Shown here in pieces: positions 54,700-64,000 of a stretch of 64,000 bases of DNA; position 1 is the stretch's first letter; each line of letters begins with the position of its first letter. Source of the DNA: Stomoxys calcitrans (lineage: Eukaryota; Arthropoda; Insecta; Diptera; Muscidae); assembly GCF_963082655.1 (NCBI RefSeq), contig NC_081553.1, forward strand, positions 192,578,873 to 192,642,872, written 5' to 3'. The notes below the pieces were generated by a model, which worked only from the letters and a program-made list of their open reading frames with translations, searched no databases and was not told the origin of the DNA. The position numbers and the translations under genes are program-made.

Positions 54700-55010
54700 T
54701 GCAATTCTTTTTGTTGTTTATATTTCCTTTAGTTGCTTTTTGTCTACTTTACATACACTCACAAATTGACAATATTGTAAAAATGCGTTACCTTGGAAAC
54801 ATTTTTGAATCACATTCTAAGGTAATTTCATTGAGGAAAAATAAAGCTACATATGTATGTACGTACTTCTGGAAAATCAATATACATATCTTACAAGATT
54901 GTAAATTAATCTCCTTTTCGTTTCATCGATTTGCTGTGATAACGCAACGGAACTTTGACTATTCCACTACCAAAAGACATTCAATTATGTCGTGTACATT
55001 AATGACAGTA
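54700..55010 (+). repeat. Duplicate of upstream flank of gene A and of 44080-44160
   Basis: 54765-54850 matches 42160-42250; 54910-55000 (cttttcgtttcatcgatttg, gctgtgataacgcaacgg, gacattcaattatgtcgtgt) matches 44090-44150. Sequence corresponding to the 153-bp element (42550-43905) is absent here, so this copy shows the arrangement without that insertion. Confidence 0.78.
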
Positions 55011-55014
55011 TTCA

Positions 55015-55480
55015 CAAGTCCATTAGTTGCACAAAATATAATTCATTAAAAATAGACTAAAGTTTTGTTTATCTCTCTTTTTTTCACTTTGTTGGGTTCA
55101 CCAGGCTATTTTAATTGATTCGGTAAGCAACTTCGCTCGGATTACCATGTGTCTTTTTTTTCCTCCCACAATCCACACGTCCTGCCAGCTCCAATTTTCG
55201 AATCCAAGAGAAAGGAAAAAGCCCAGGAAATTATCCATTTCCCAAAAATTTTCCGTCATGGCCCTTTTTCCTTTCACTTTGCTGCTCATTGTCCATATTT
55301 GTCCCCAAGCGACCAGTAATGAACAAAGGCACCGTAACGCCCAGCTGTTTCTGCCAATGGAATAAACATCGTGTCAATCACAATAATACGGTTAATGGTC
55401 CTACTCAAGTTTTGTTATTGCGCACACAATAATTATGATCCAATAGCTTTCCTTTAGCATTTGCACATTACCACAAGCAA
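55015..55480. other. Unassigned sequence
   Basis: AT-rich with a plus-strand frame at 55147-55365 (72 codons; a hydrophobic LFPFTLLLIVHI stretch) that I do not recognise and regard as chance. Confidence 0.4.
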
Positions 55481-55484
55481 CATG

Positions 55485-55690
55485 TAAAAAGGTACAAAGT
55501 TCGACAAGGACGAACCTCATTTGTGGCCGAGTCATTATATAGCGATACATGATTCTTCGACCAAATATGTTCTGTTCTATGTGTAACATTTCATTTGAAA
55601 TGATGATGATAGTCTTGCATTTTTTCAATAAGAATCAAAGAAATCATTACTTCCGATTGGACTGCATAAAATATGAAAAAAATTTGTGTA
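55485..55690 (+). repeat. Third copy of the 44205-44410 segment
   Basis: The blocks gtaaaaaggtacaaagttcg, gacgaacctcatttgtggcc, gagtcattatatagcgatac and attcttcgaccaaatatgtt match 44210-44300 and, reversed, 48480-48600. It is more diverged than the two palindrome arms. Confidence 0.8.
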
Positions 55691-55694
55691 CCTT

Positions 55695-57070
55695 GTGGGT
55701 TTCCAACGGTGGGCAGAGTCCTATAGAGTTTTCTATCCTATTGTGAATGGTTTCGGTTCAGGCGAATAATCCAGTTTTCGCATATGTTGAGTTGTTGAAC
55801 TGGGTAGAAAGAGGGAAAGTCTTCAAGGAAGAAGAAGGTCAAAGACCTTCCATGACAGGACATTTTTGAAAAATGGCCAACTTCCTTACCGGTTCTCAGT
55901 TCAAATGTGGTTTTCCGCGATAAGGGCGTACCTTTAGGAGAAACTTTTATAATCGAAATATAACAGTTTGTCACGATTCGACGTTCAAAGCACAAAGTGT
56001 CAAGGCGCGAAGTTTGGAATGTTCTGTTTTTTATCACTCGTGGGCTCAATTGGCGACATCGCTTCGTCCCACGTTTGTTACTGAACGGAAAAAAGTTAAT
56101 GGAACCTCTACACCAATCGGTGGGAATGAGCGCCAGAGCCTTCTTGATCTGAGTACCGCGAAAGCTTCCTCAAGTGGTGATTCCATCGGGTGCTGATGTC
56201 TCGAGGCGGTCAGGTTGTGACTTGTCATAGACCCCTGCAGCGTCCCCCCTGTGCCCCAGAGATACTATGATATTAGGATGTACATCATAGTAAGAGGGAA
56301 AGGCGACCGAGGAATATGAGCTGCCAGAACACAATTAAAACGGATGGAATCGCAATGTCAGGGAAGGAGACACAAGGTAAATTCACCACGGTAAATAAGC
56401 CGAAACCCTGTATCCGGTGGCGTCGGATAGGACACATTTTTTGTTTTGCACAGACCCGGCTGGTGGTTTATTTTCTTTTTTATGTTTTCACAATTATACT
56501 TTATTTTATTTCTACATTTGTCGGTGCTGCTGCGGTCGTCCTATTGACGAAATTAAGTTCATTACTTTTTCTTTGGCCTTTGATTATCCATTTCATTCAT
56601 CACTAGTTGATATGCTCCAGCCAGGCCCTAGCTACGTTCGCGCATGTCAGAAATATAGGGAGGTCCAGATGCGACCATATAAGCTATAGCGTGGTATATT
56701 TTAGCGTGTCTTACATGTCTTCCCCAATGAAATGCAGGCCGTAGAGTTGAGTTTAGTGAAATAAATGTTTCCTAGAAGGTGGGCCAATTGAGCCAAATGT
56801 CAGTTCATGCCTTAGGGATGCCCGTGCATGAAAGATGGATTATGGCCCCTTTTACACTGCAAGACTGATATGAGGAAGAAATCTTGGATGTGGTCAGGTC
56901 GATTTGGGCCAAGTACAATGGAAGAAAGGAAAGAAACCATGATGGGGAATTTATAAGAACTGGCAAGTTTCCCTGCCTCTTTTATCTGTAAATTGGAGCT
57001 GGCTCGACGTGTAAGTCGCGCGAGGAAAAATATATCGTGATTCGGAGGCGTTTTAAAACGAGGAGCCTTT
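55695..57070. other. Unassigned sequence
   Basis: Moderate GC content. The longest frames (minus 55738-56049, 103 codons; plus 56316-56606) show no recognisable motif. Low support for any gene. Confidence 0.4.
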
Positions 57071-57074
57071 TGTC

Positions 57075-57390
57075 GCAATCAAAACAAACTCATGACCCAG
57101 AAGAAACAAAATAATTAGTGAATAATTTATTTTTATTTAATTTTATGCCATCAATAAATGGTGTGAAAGAACATAAGCCCCTGTGTGAATAGTGTCACTG
57201 GTGAAGCAAGACACTATATTTATAAAAAAGGAAAAGTTTTGATATAAGTGGTTAGGCAGGACAATTGTGCATTTCTTTTATATTAAGTTACCTTTCAGAT
57301 TTCTTTAGGAAAGGTGCCCGAGGCGCCTAGGATGAGCTCATTGTAGGTAGCTTTGGTGGGTTTTTGAAATAGGGGTTTTACCCAAATTAC
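57075..57390 (+). repeat. Direct duplication with 49870-50410, second copy
   Basis: Carries the same ordered blocks as the first copy, ending at gctttggtgggtttttgaaa. The sequence right of the breakpoint does not match orphan gene B. Confidence 0.88.
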
Positions 57391-57399
57391 GTAAGCAAT

Positions 57400-58510
57400 T
57401 TTTGTGCTGCCTCAGGGAAACCAGTTAAACCTTTTTCTAGTACGTTTTGCTCTTTTTGATTAAATAATATTTCATTTTATATTGTCTTTGGTGTATGAAT
57501 ATTATTTGAATTTCCTTTTTATTGGCTTGCGTCAATTTCTGCTGCATTAATAGTTAATATTAAAGTCTTTATAACGTTTTTGAGAAAACTTACAATGTCT
57601 TTGTCTTAGGCCATTTCGATAGTTGGCGGTGTACAGATGTAGAAGGTAAGTAAAGCTACCAGTGTTGGGATACCTAGGGCATGGGAAATAGGTATCGTGG
57701 TGAAACGCAGTTGTCAAGTTGTTCATGGGCAAAATTGCAGTTGCAATAAAAAATATTAGACGGACACTGTTTTGAGGATGAATTATATTTCGATGCTCAA
57801 AAATGTACCCAAAGTGACGTAGGGGATTTACTTTATTGCACTTGAAATTGTCATGCCGTTGAAACTGTCGCACGAGTGTACGAGCTTGAAGCAAATTTCT
57901 GTTTAATTGTCGTGGCCGAAACAAAAATTGAGTAGTTTTTTAACTTATGTTAGAAAAAGTACGTCTTATGCATAGTGTGATTATTTATAGGCCTGATGGC
58001 TTCGCATTGCATGAAATGAAATAAATATATAAAAATAAATAAATAAAATGTTTGCTTCTCGCCTCTAAAATCCTTGCATTCGAAGAGGAGGGTCGTAATG
58101 AAATGCATAGAATTACTACATAAATTCGCAGCTTATGACACAACCGTACCGTGGTTTTCTGGATGAAACGACATTCTAGAAAATGAGAACCCGGGCAAAT
58201 GTACGAGGAAGTAAGCCGATCTTAGTGATGCGTTTCTTCTCCATTCGAAATAGGTATGGCCGCCTCAAAGACACCTCGAGATTAAGAAAATTGCTGACAA
58301 AGGACGAGTAATTTGCCAACGCCAGACTGAGATTGGACTGAGTTGCACGACGATAAATTGGTTCATTTGTCCAATTTCCAGGCTGTGACCTAGTGGTTCT
58401 GGTTCGAAAGGTATTGGAGTCTGCAAGGAATGGTGGTTAGAACGACTTGTTATTGGACTTGGTCTTCAATGAGAGCGTTTATTGTTCATTGCATGCTTTG
58501 AAGTCTAATA
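57400..58510. other. Unassigned sequence
   Basis: Contains a minus-strand frame of 125 codons (57547-57924) with no motif that I recognise, and an aaataaataaataaa tract (58024-58048) that could be the tail of a retroposon. Low support for a gene. Confidence 0.4.
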
Positions 58511-58514
58511 AGTC

Positions 58515-58790
58515 TTGATCCATATGGCATCTACCCTAAGATGTTACAAGAGGTCTTTGACTGTCTGGCTGATAGGAACATCACATTATTTCGGGCGTGT
58601 ATCAGGTTCTACTATGTACCCTTAACGGGGAGAAGGGCTATGGTGGTTGTTCTAACGAAGGAGGATTGGAGTGCAGCTAGGGACTTAAAGCCGATTATCC
58701 ACTCTTCCTTCTTCGTGAAGACGTTGGAGAGAATTTTTGGACTTTCACATAAGAGATAAGCTAGGGGGAGGTAATTCCTCCAGGTGTAAG
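58515..58790 (+). pseudogene. LINE reverse-transcriptase fragment
   Basis: The plus strand reads MLQEVFDCLADRNITLFRAC, then IRFYYVPLTGRRAMVVVLTK and LKPIIHSSFFVKTLER. The order (P-x-x-L-Q, then FRACxxxxYVP, then RPIxLxSFxxKTLER) is that of RT blocks 1-2 in R1/LOA/I-type LINEs. The essential arginine-proline pair is KP here and the fragment ends soon after. Confidence 0.75.
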
Positions 58791-58884
58791 GACGCATATA
58801 TGTAGACTAAGATTTATAAGGGTGGCCATGGGCACCAAGTCCTTGTAGGTGTTGCTGGGAATTCGATATTTTTATCCATTTACG

Positions 58885-59095
58885 GACTTCCTCCAGTTTC
58901 TGAACAGAAATTTGGAAACTTTGTTCAAGGGAAAACTGATTTCAGCTAAGAGGGATAGATCAAAATGAAGGTAACGACGTGGCATTCGCATTGCCCTCCA
59001 GTTTCTGAACAGGAATCTGGAAGCTTTGTTCAAGGAAAAACTGATTCCAGCCAAGTGTGATACGTCAAAATGAAAGTATTGAAAGTATTGACGTG
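58885..59095. repeat. 105-bp tandem duplication
   Basis: ctccagtttctgaacag occurs at 58891 and 58996, and the following ttgttcaaggga-aaactgatt and tcaaaatga blocks keep the 105-bp spacing. The minus-strand frame repeats HFDLSLLAEISFPLNK-like words. No known protein. Confidence 0.85.
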
Positions 59096-59099
59096 TCAT

Positions 59100-60060
59100 T
59101 TTTTTTGAACGAAGTCCATTTCTGGCCTAGAGGCGGGATTTAGTTCATTGGAATAATTTGAAATTACAGTTTCAATTACTGATGTGTGAAGTCGAAGATC
59201 TTGGCGTAATACATTTTTGGAATACTTTGAAGCCTTTATATAATATAAAATAGAATAAATAGTTTTTTGCGAAAATGGCATATGTTATTTTACAAAGTGA
59301 TTTTAGTAATATATGTTATTTTTAAGTTTTTAATGTCACCCTGTACTGCTGCCATAAAAATTGTCATCGAAAGTTATCAACGGTGGTAACTTTACGCAGG
59401 TTGATAATTACCTTACTTTTTGATTTTTTATTACTTTGTGTCACCCTGTGATATTATAAATTTTTGTGTTATCAAAAGTTAGCGAGGTCGCTAACTTCAC
59501 GAAGGTTTAGGATATGTTAATACATTCCTTTTAAGAATGAGCGCAGAAGATGGAGACGCTTGGAACGCTATTCTACGTTCGGCTAGTGGAACAAATATTC
59601 TGACATAGCCAATTAAAGTAAAAGTAAGTAATGCATTTCTTATGATAACGAAAATATCGCCAGAGGTGCATACTGACCATTAAGGGTTACCTTAAACCCC
59701 GTTTACACTGCTCTTTAAATCCGTATTTAATGGTTCGATCATCTGTTTTCCCTTTATGAAATTAGTTAACGAGAGCCTTACATTTGGATTTAATGAGCAG
59801 TTTAAAACTCCGTGTACACTGCTCTTTTTATGACATGCCAAAACAGTTAAAGGTGGTCTCATTTGTACAACAACCACAAATCATATGGTGCAATCCGCAA
59901 TCTTGCCATCAAGCTTATCGTTTTGCCAACACACACACAAAGAAATTTGTGTGATTGTGTATACGTGTGCGTACATGAGCAGAGAATATGCGAGAAAAGA
60001 GAAAACTAAGAGAAAGCAAACATAAATCTAACATCCTAATACCGTCAAATCTGGCCGGCT
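59100..60060. other. Region upstream of ArgRS-m, no gene seen
   Basis: Two similar blocks near 59330-59370 and 59430-59500 (tcaccctgt, then aattttt-gt-atc-aaagttat/agc, then gctaacttc/ggtaactt, then acg-aggtt) and two gtttacactgctcttt/gtgtacactgctctttttat blocks (59701, 59812). These may be remnants of inverted or tandem small elements. Nothing coding. Confidence 0.45.
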
Positions 60061-60064
60061 GTTA

Positions 60065-60225
60065 ACAGGTTTGCGGTACAATACCTGGTAATTATGTCAT
60101 GGTTTTAGCTACAATATAATACCCACACACACACAACCAAAACTTGTTGACAGATAGTGCTCTTCGCGAGTAAAAATTGTACTCAGTTGTTTACGGTACA
60201 ATACCTGGCAATTATGCCATGGTTA
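60065..60225. repeat. 120-bp-spaced direct repeat upstream of ArgRS-m
   Basis: gtttgcggtacaatacctgg at 60069 and gtttacggtacaatacctgg at 60189, each followed by aattatgycatggtt. The sequence between resembles the core of the MITE at 46634-46835. It lies 55-215 bp upstream of the ArgRS-m start codon and so could overlap its promoter. Confidence 0.8.
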
Positions 60226-60280
60226 ATATAGTCTGGTAACACTGAAACTTAAAACAGCTGTTTCATGTTTTTGTGTGAAA

Positions 60281-60316
60281 ATGTCATGTCTGATACGTAA
60301 GTCTATTAGCGAAAAG
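60281..60316 (+). CDS. ArgRS-m: ArgRS-m coding exon 1
   Basis: Twelve codons, MSCLIRKSISEK, from ATG 60281 to a GAAAAG-GTAAAT donor in phase 0. The segment is short and basic, as expected for the beginning of a mitochondrial targeting sequence. It joins exon 2 (ITQIV) after a tttattag acceptor. The start was chosen because no upstream in-frame ATG close by gives a longer protein-like frame. Confidence 0.75.
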
Positions 60317-60408
60317 GTAAATTTTTAAATTGGAATTTTAATAAGAATTATAACTAAATTGCAAAGTATTCATATGCAAAACTAATAAAAATCCATTGCT
60401 TTTATTAG

Positions 60409-61579
60409 ATTACACAAATTGTGAGAAACAATAATGTTTACTACGAGCTAGAATCCCCTTTAAAGCGAAGCACCAACATATTGGGAAAACCGGTGCTGCA
60501 ATGGCATCTCAAAGGGAACGGCACCAAGTCTGCAAGCAATTTGGAGATCTTAAATGCAGTGTCCGCTTTAAAATATGACAGCGATTTGGTGGAGGAAGTA
60601 CGCACTGTCCAAGGCAGTGGGAAAACCCCCGATAAAGTGGAATTTGTGCTCAGGGAAAACCCGTACGTACAAACCCTATTACAAGAACCATTTGAACATG
60701 TTCCAACGCGAAATGAGCATATGGTTTTTGAATACAGTTCGCCCAATATTGCCAAACCTTTTCACGTGGGCCACTTACGATCCACCATTATAGGCAATGT
60801 TTTGGCCAATATCTACAAGAGCCTGGGTTATCAAGTGACAAAAATGAATTATTTAGGCGATTGGGGTACACAATTTGGCTTACTACAAATTGGTGTGGAA
60901 ATGCTACAAATAACAGATGAAGAAATGCGAAGAGCTCCCATAGAGACACTCTACAAAGCCTATGTTAAAGCTAACAAGGAAGCCTTGGTGGATGAAAGCA
61001 TAGCCGAAAAGGCAAGAAATTATTTTAAGCAATTGGAATCAGCTCAACAATCGAAGAAACTTGGTCAACAATGGCAAAAATATCGGGAGTATACTTTAGA
61101 AGAACTAGAGTGTGTTTACAAACGTTTGGGTGCGACATTCGACGTCTATGACTGGGAATCGCAATACTCACAGACACATATTGTACAAGTCTTACAAGCT
61201 TTGGACAGCAAATCTTTGTTATTACCAGAAAAAGATGGACGCAAGGTGGTAGAGGTTGATGATAGACGTGTGCCCATTATTAAAAGTGATGGTTCTACAT
61301 TGTACTTAACTCGCGACATTGCTGCTCTGCTGGACAGATGGCAAAGGTTTCAATTTGAGAATATATTCTATGTCGTTGAGAATGGCCAAAGCGATCATTT
61401 CAAGGCATGTTTTCATACCACTTCCAAGCTGGAGCAGGCCATAACTATGTCCAAGTTGAAACATGTTAAATTTGGCCGTATACATGGCATGAGTACTCGC
61501 AAAGGACAAGCAGTATTTCTAAAAGATCTTTTAGATGAGGCCAGGGATATTATGCATGCGAAGCAAATTCAAAGTCCGA
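60409..61579 (+). CDS. ArgRS-m: ArgRS-m exon 2: mitochondrial arginyl-tRNA synthetase core
   Basis: Encodes about 390 residues of a class I arginyl-tRNA synthetase of the RARS2 type, which charges mitochondrial tRNA-Arg with arginine using ATP. Features: N-terminal additional domain; FEYSSPNIAKPFHVGHLRST with the HIGH-class motif as HVGH (residues about 131-134); MNYLGDWGTQFGLL after it; YLTRDIAALLDR; and HGMSTRKGQAVFLK, where MSTRKG stands at the KMSKS position (residues about 373-378), a form usual in ArgRS. The frame continues upstream of the GTG at 60421 to the acceptor at 60408, so that GTG is an internal valine. The exon ends in phase 1 (CCG-A, GTAAGT). The frame is free of stops, and no damage is seen. 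Confidence 0.96.
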
Positions 61580-61642
61580 GTAAGTGATCCATGTGATAAT
61601 AGATCTAAGAGAATATATTCTAATCTTTTAAATAAATTCCAG

Positions 61643-61997
61643 CAACCAAAATTGATGTCAACTCCCATGATGTAGCCGATGTTCTGGGAGTATCGGCTGT
61701 CATTATAAATGATTTAAAACAAAGACGCCAAAGAGATTATGAATTTAATTGGGATAAAGCTTTACAAATGAATGGTGATACGGGTATTAAACTTCAATAC
61801 ACCCATTGTCGTTTGTATAGTTTATTAGAGCAAAATGACCACATACATGTTACAAATGAGAATTTGGCTATGGAGTGCCTTAAAGAACCAGAAGCTTTAG
61901 ATTTACTCAATGAACTGGCTAAATATCCTCAAATATTGTGGCAAGCTAAGGAGAATTTGGAAGCCTGTATATTAGTTAATTACCTGTTTGGAATAAG
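61643..61997 (+). CDS. ArgRS-m: ArgRS-m exon 3 (anticodon-binding domain, partial)
   Basis: Follows a 63-nt intron with attccag acceptor; the split codon gives threonine. Encodes TKIDVNSHDVADVLGVSAVI then INDLKQRRQRDYEFNWDKAL and NGDTGIKLQYTHCRLYSLLE: the DALR-type helical anticodon-binding domain (compare GDTGVFLQYTHARLHSL in human RARS2). It ends in phase 2 at AATAAG-GTAAGT. Roughly the last 60-70 residues of the family are missing and should lie beyond the right end of the window, after an intron carrying a LINE. Confidence 0.94.
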
Positions 61998-62310
61998 GTA
62001 AGTGAATTTTAACCAAAGTATATTAAAAACCGACCTGACTTAACAAAAATCCCAACATATTTGACAAAAAAGAGCTGAGCATGCAAATGTAAAAACCCTA
62101 GAGGAGTAAAGGGGAATGAAAAATCACACAATTTGAAGAGAAGGCCAGAGAACTGTCGTTAAAAAAACTTGGCTAATCCGTAGCTTTTCGATATGAGGGA
62201 ACATCCGTATCGTGAGAAGACGAGGTTAATACAGGAAGGAAGTGGGAAGGACACCAGTATAGCTTTAGTTATCATTACGTGACACATAGGAGTATGACCG
62301 CACATTTGCA
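61998..62310 (+). other. ArgRS-m intron 3, first part
   Basis: Starts with a good GTAAGTG donor. AT-rich; nothing recognised before the LINE-related sequence starts near 62310. Confidence 0.6.
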
Positions 62311-64000
62311 GAATAGGTGTAGTGGTTGTAGCAGTGTTTTGTACCCTGAGGCGGTAGCCCTTGCCGATGAAGCCTTTGGCAGAGCAGATTGAAGGCTCCA
62401 CGTTTTGCACGGTAAATGAGGATGCTCCCACTAGAATAACGAGGAGGTGTAGCAGCTCGCCAGACATTTCCATTGCATCCCCTGATCTTCTGAGTGACGT
62501 ATCCTGGCAAGGCGTCATCTCTTTGGGGTCGGACCACGTCCCCATAATTCTCACCATCGATCGACCCCCCGACTTCATAACATCTGAGCGTCGGACTTTT
62601 ATCAATCAGAAGAAGTCCGATTGGGCTGGCTTCAGAGAGGACACCAATCGCCGCTTCAGTGAACTGGCACCCCCCTCGGTTGTGCTAGTTGCCGAGAGGA
62701 AATTCCGGGACATCATTAAAGCAGCAGTCGCTCGCTTTATACCAGCCGGTCGAATACCCCAAGTGCCGCCCAATTTCCCAGCGCAGGCAGTGGTACTCGC
62801 AGACGAGCGTGATGGGATTCGTTGTACGGACCCCATCAGCAAGCTGAATCTGGAAAAAAAGGTAGTCAACGAACATTCTCGGAATTTGTGTCTGGAACAC
62901 TTGGAGCAATGTTACTTAGTCACCGGTTTAGGCAAAACACTCTCGAACCGCGGTAGACGGGATGACAGTTCCTAAGTCACTTTTGGCGAAGTAACCGTGA
63001 CTGATCCGAAGAGATGGTCGCAGGTTGTTCAGCCGTCAATTTATTGTGCATTCCGAGAGTGACAGGGCAAGGAGGAGAGTCATTCGCCGTATCCGTGGAC
63101 ACCGTGCCAATGGACATCCATCACAATTTACCGTGGGTGAAGTTACGAATGTCATCCGTGGCGCCAATTTATCCAAGGCGTTGGGCTCCGACGGAATATC
63201 TACACTGATGCTGAAGAATCTGAATTTACCTGGAGTTGAGTATCTTACTACTGTCCTCAAACTGTTTTTGAACACTTATAGTTCCCGAAGTCTGGAAAAT
63301 GGGCAGAGTGATCCCGCTACTGAAGCCTGGATAGGACCCGAGTTTGGGGGAGTGGTACAGACCGATCTCCCCTCTCTCACCAGTACCAAAGACGCTTGAG
63401 GCATTACTTCTCCCGAGCTTCGTATGAGAATTTCCATTCTGTGGTAAGTTATGCAGCGCCAGTGTGGTCTCGTCAGCTCTGTGACATGCAGTGGATTAAT
63501 ATTCAGATCTGTAAGAATGCTGCCCTCCGAACGCCGACGAGCTGTCTGCTCAGTTCTCACGTGGACCACTTGGTTCAGGAGACAAAGATCCTACCAGTGC
63601 GAAGACATGCTCTCTAAGCAGTACCTTTTGGACTGTTATCGCAGAGACCATCCAAATCATCATCTTTTGAATAGATATATACCGCCCAAAAGCCTTAAGG
63701 TAGATCTACATAATCTAGAGCGTAAGGTTCAGCGCTCCAAGAGAGAAACTCTAGATCAATCGGGTCTAGACAACATTCATGCAGACTCAGACGCAGATGT
63801 GGTAAATAGCTACAGAGTGAATGTAACCCTTGGAGAACGACCGTTTCCCATTGCATCTGAAGAAATTGACCTCCTCCGGCAAACCAAAGTGGTTTTGGCT
63901 TAATTACGTTCCGGCAGATGCAGCCGCTTCAACTCCTACAGAGCAAGGATGTAAGAGCTGTCAAATGTAACGCCAAGTATTTTGGAACACTTGATGGTCG
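62310..64000 (+). pseudogene. Jockey-type LINE, degenerate copy d, in ArgRS-m intron
   Basis: Begins with half of the foldback repeat (62318-62375, ending gcggtagcccttgccgatga). It is followed by endonuclease remnants (SPDISIASPDLLSDVSWQGV, then GSDHVPIILTIDRP with the S-D-H catalytic motif). A long linker comes next (FREDTNRRFSELAPPSVVLV, FIPAGRIPQVPPNFPAQAVV), then the RT start (VTNVIRGANLSKALGSDGIS). After that most of RT, including the YADD box, is deleted, and C-terminal pieces follow (RNAALRTPTSCLLSSHVDHL-type sequence, LDNIHADSDADVVNSYRVNV). It runs off the window. Same strand as the host gene. Confidence 0.88.

Noticed and set aside
55738..56049. 103-codon minus-strand frame
   Set aside because: No motif or relative seen; probably chance in moderately GC-rich DNA.
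57547..57924. 125-codon minus-strand frame
   Set aside because: No recognisable motif, no splice context and no neighbouring exon. It could be a real orphan, but I cannot support it.
60421..60423. GTG as start of ArgRS-m
   Set aside because: The frame continues upstream to a splice acceptor and joins a short ATG exon in phase; a fly nuclear gene would not be expected to start at GTG.

Overview
This is a repeat-rich window from the nuclear genome of a fly, probably a calyptrate (house-fly or stable-fly type). Three things support that: spliced genes with GT-AG introns, two genes whose encoded proteins are clearly insect-like, and dense nested retroposons, SINEs, mariner-type MITEs and a 153-bp repeat family of the kind I associate with calyptrate genomes. 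The order and species are inference; no marker gene settles the species.

The backbone is one large minus-strand gene, lap (like-AP180 / PICALM, a clathrin-assembly phosphoinositide-binding protein). Its ATG is at 44622 and nine coding exons plus a probable 33-nt cassette exon can be traced down to 1180, all with matching splice phases. The first coding intron (44486-16160) is about 28 kb and is filled with mobile elements. The C-terminal end of lap is not found in the window. On the right, the plus-strand gene for mitochondrial arginyl-tRNA synthetase (RARS2 / ArgRS-m) begins at 60281. Three exons are present, and its third intron carries a degenerate Jockey-type LINE that runs off the window.

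Between them lies the most unusual part, 40.9-57.4 kb. An unrecognised 161-codon gene (41551-42036, minus) sits inside lap intron 1. Two broken full-length relatives and about a dozen copies of its N-terminal module, spaced about 161 bp, lie at 51.3-54.7 kb. A second unrecognised, broken two-exon gene lies beside them (50416-51099). A ~3-kb imperfect inverted duplication (43.1-46.28 kb against 46.86-49.7 kb) copies lap exon 1 and its upstream DNA into a divergent arrangement. The second copy of the exon has a 5-bp deletion. Further direct duplications link 42-44.4 kb with 54.7-55.7 kb and 49.9-50.4 kb with 57.1-57.4 kb.

The remaining sequence is repeats. There are arrays of the 153-bp unit in two subfamilies, arrays of a ~130-bp unit, four copies of a tRNA-derived SINE, four copies of a Jockey-type LINE with CAA-rich 3' ends, several pieces of RNase-H-bearing (I/LOA-like) LINEs, a foldback Tc1/mariner derivative, and three or more MITE types. 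All retroelement coding regions seen are broken by stops or frameshifts. Coordinates of gene exons were set by splice phase and are fairly firm. Repeat boundaries are approximate.
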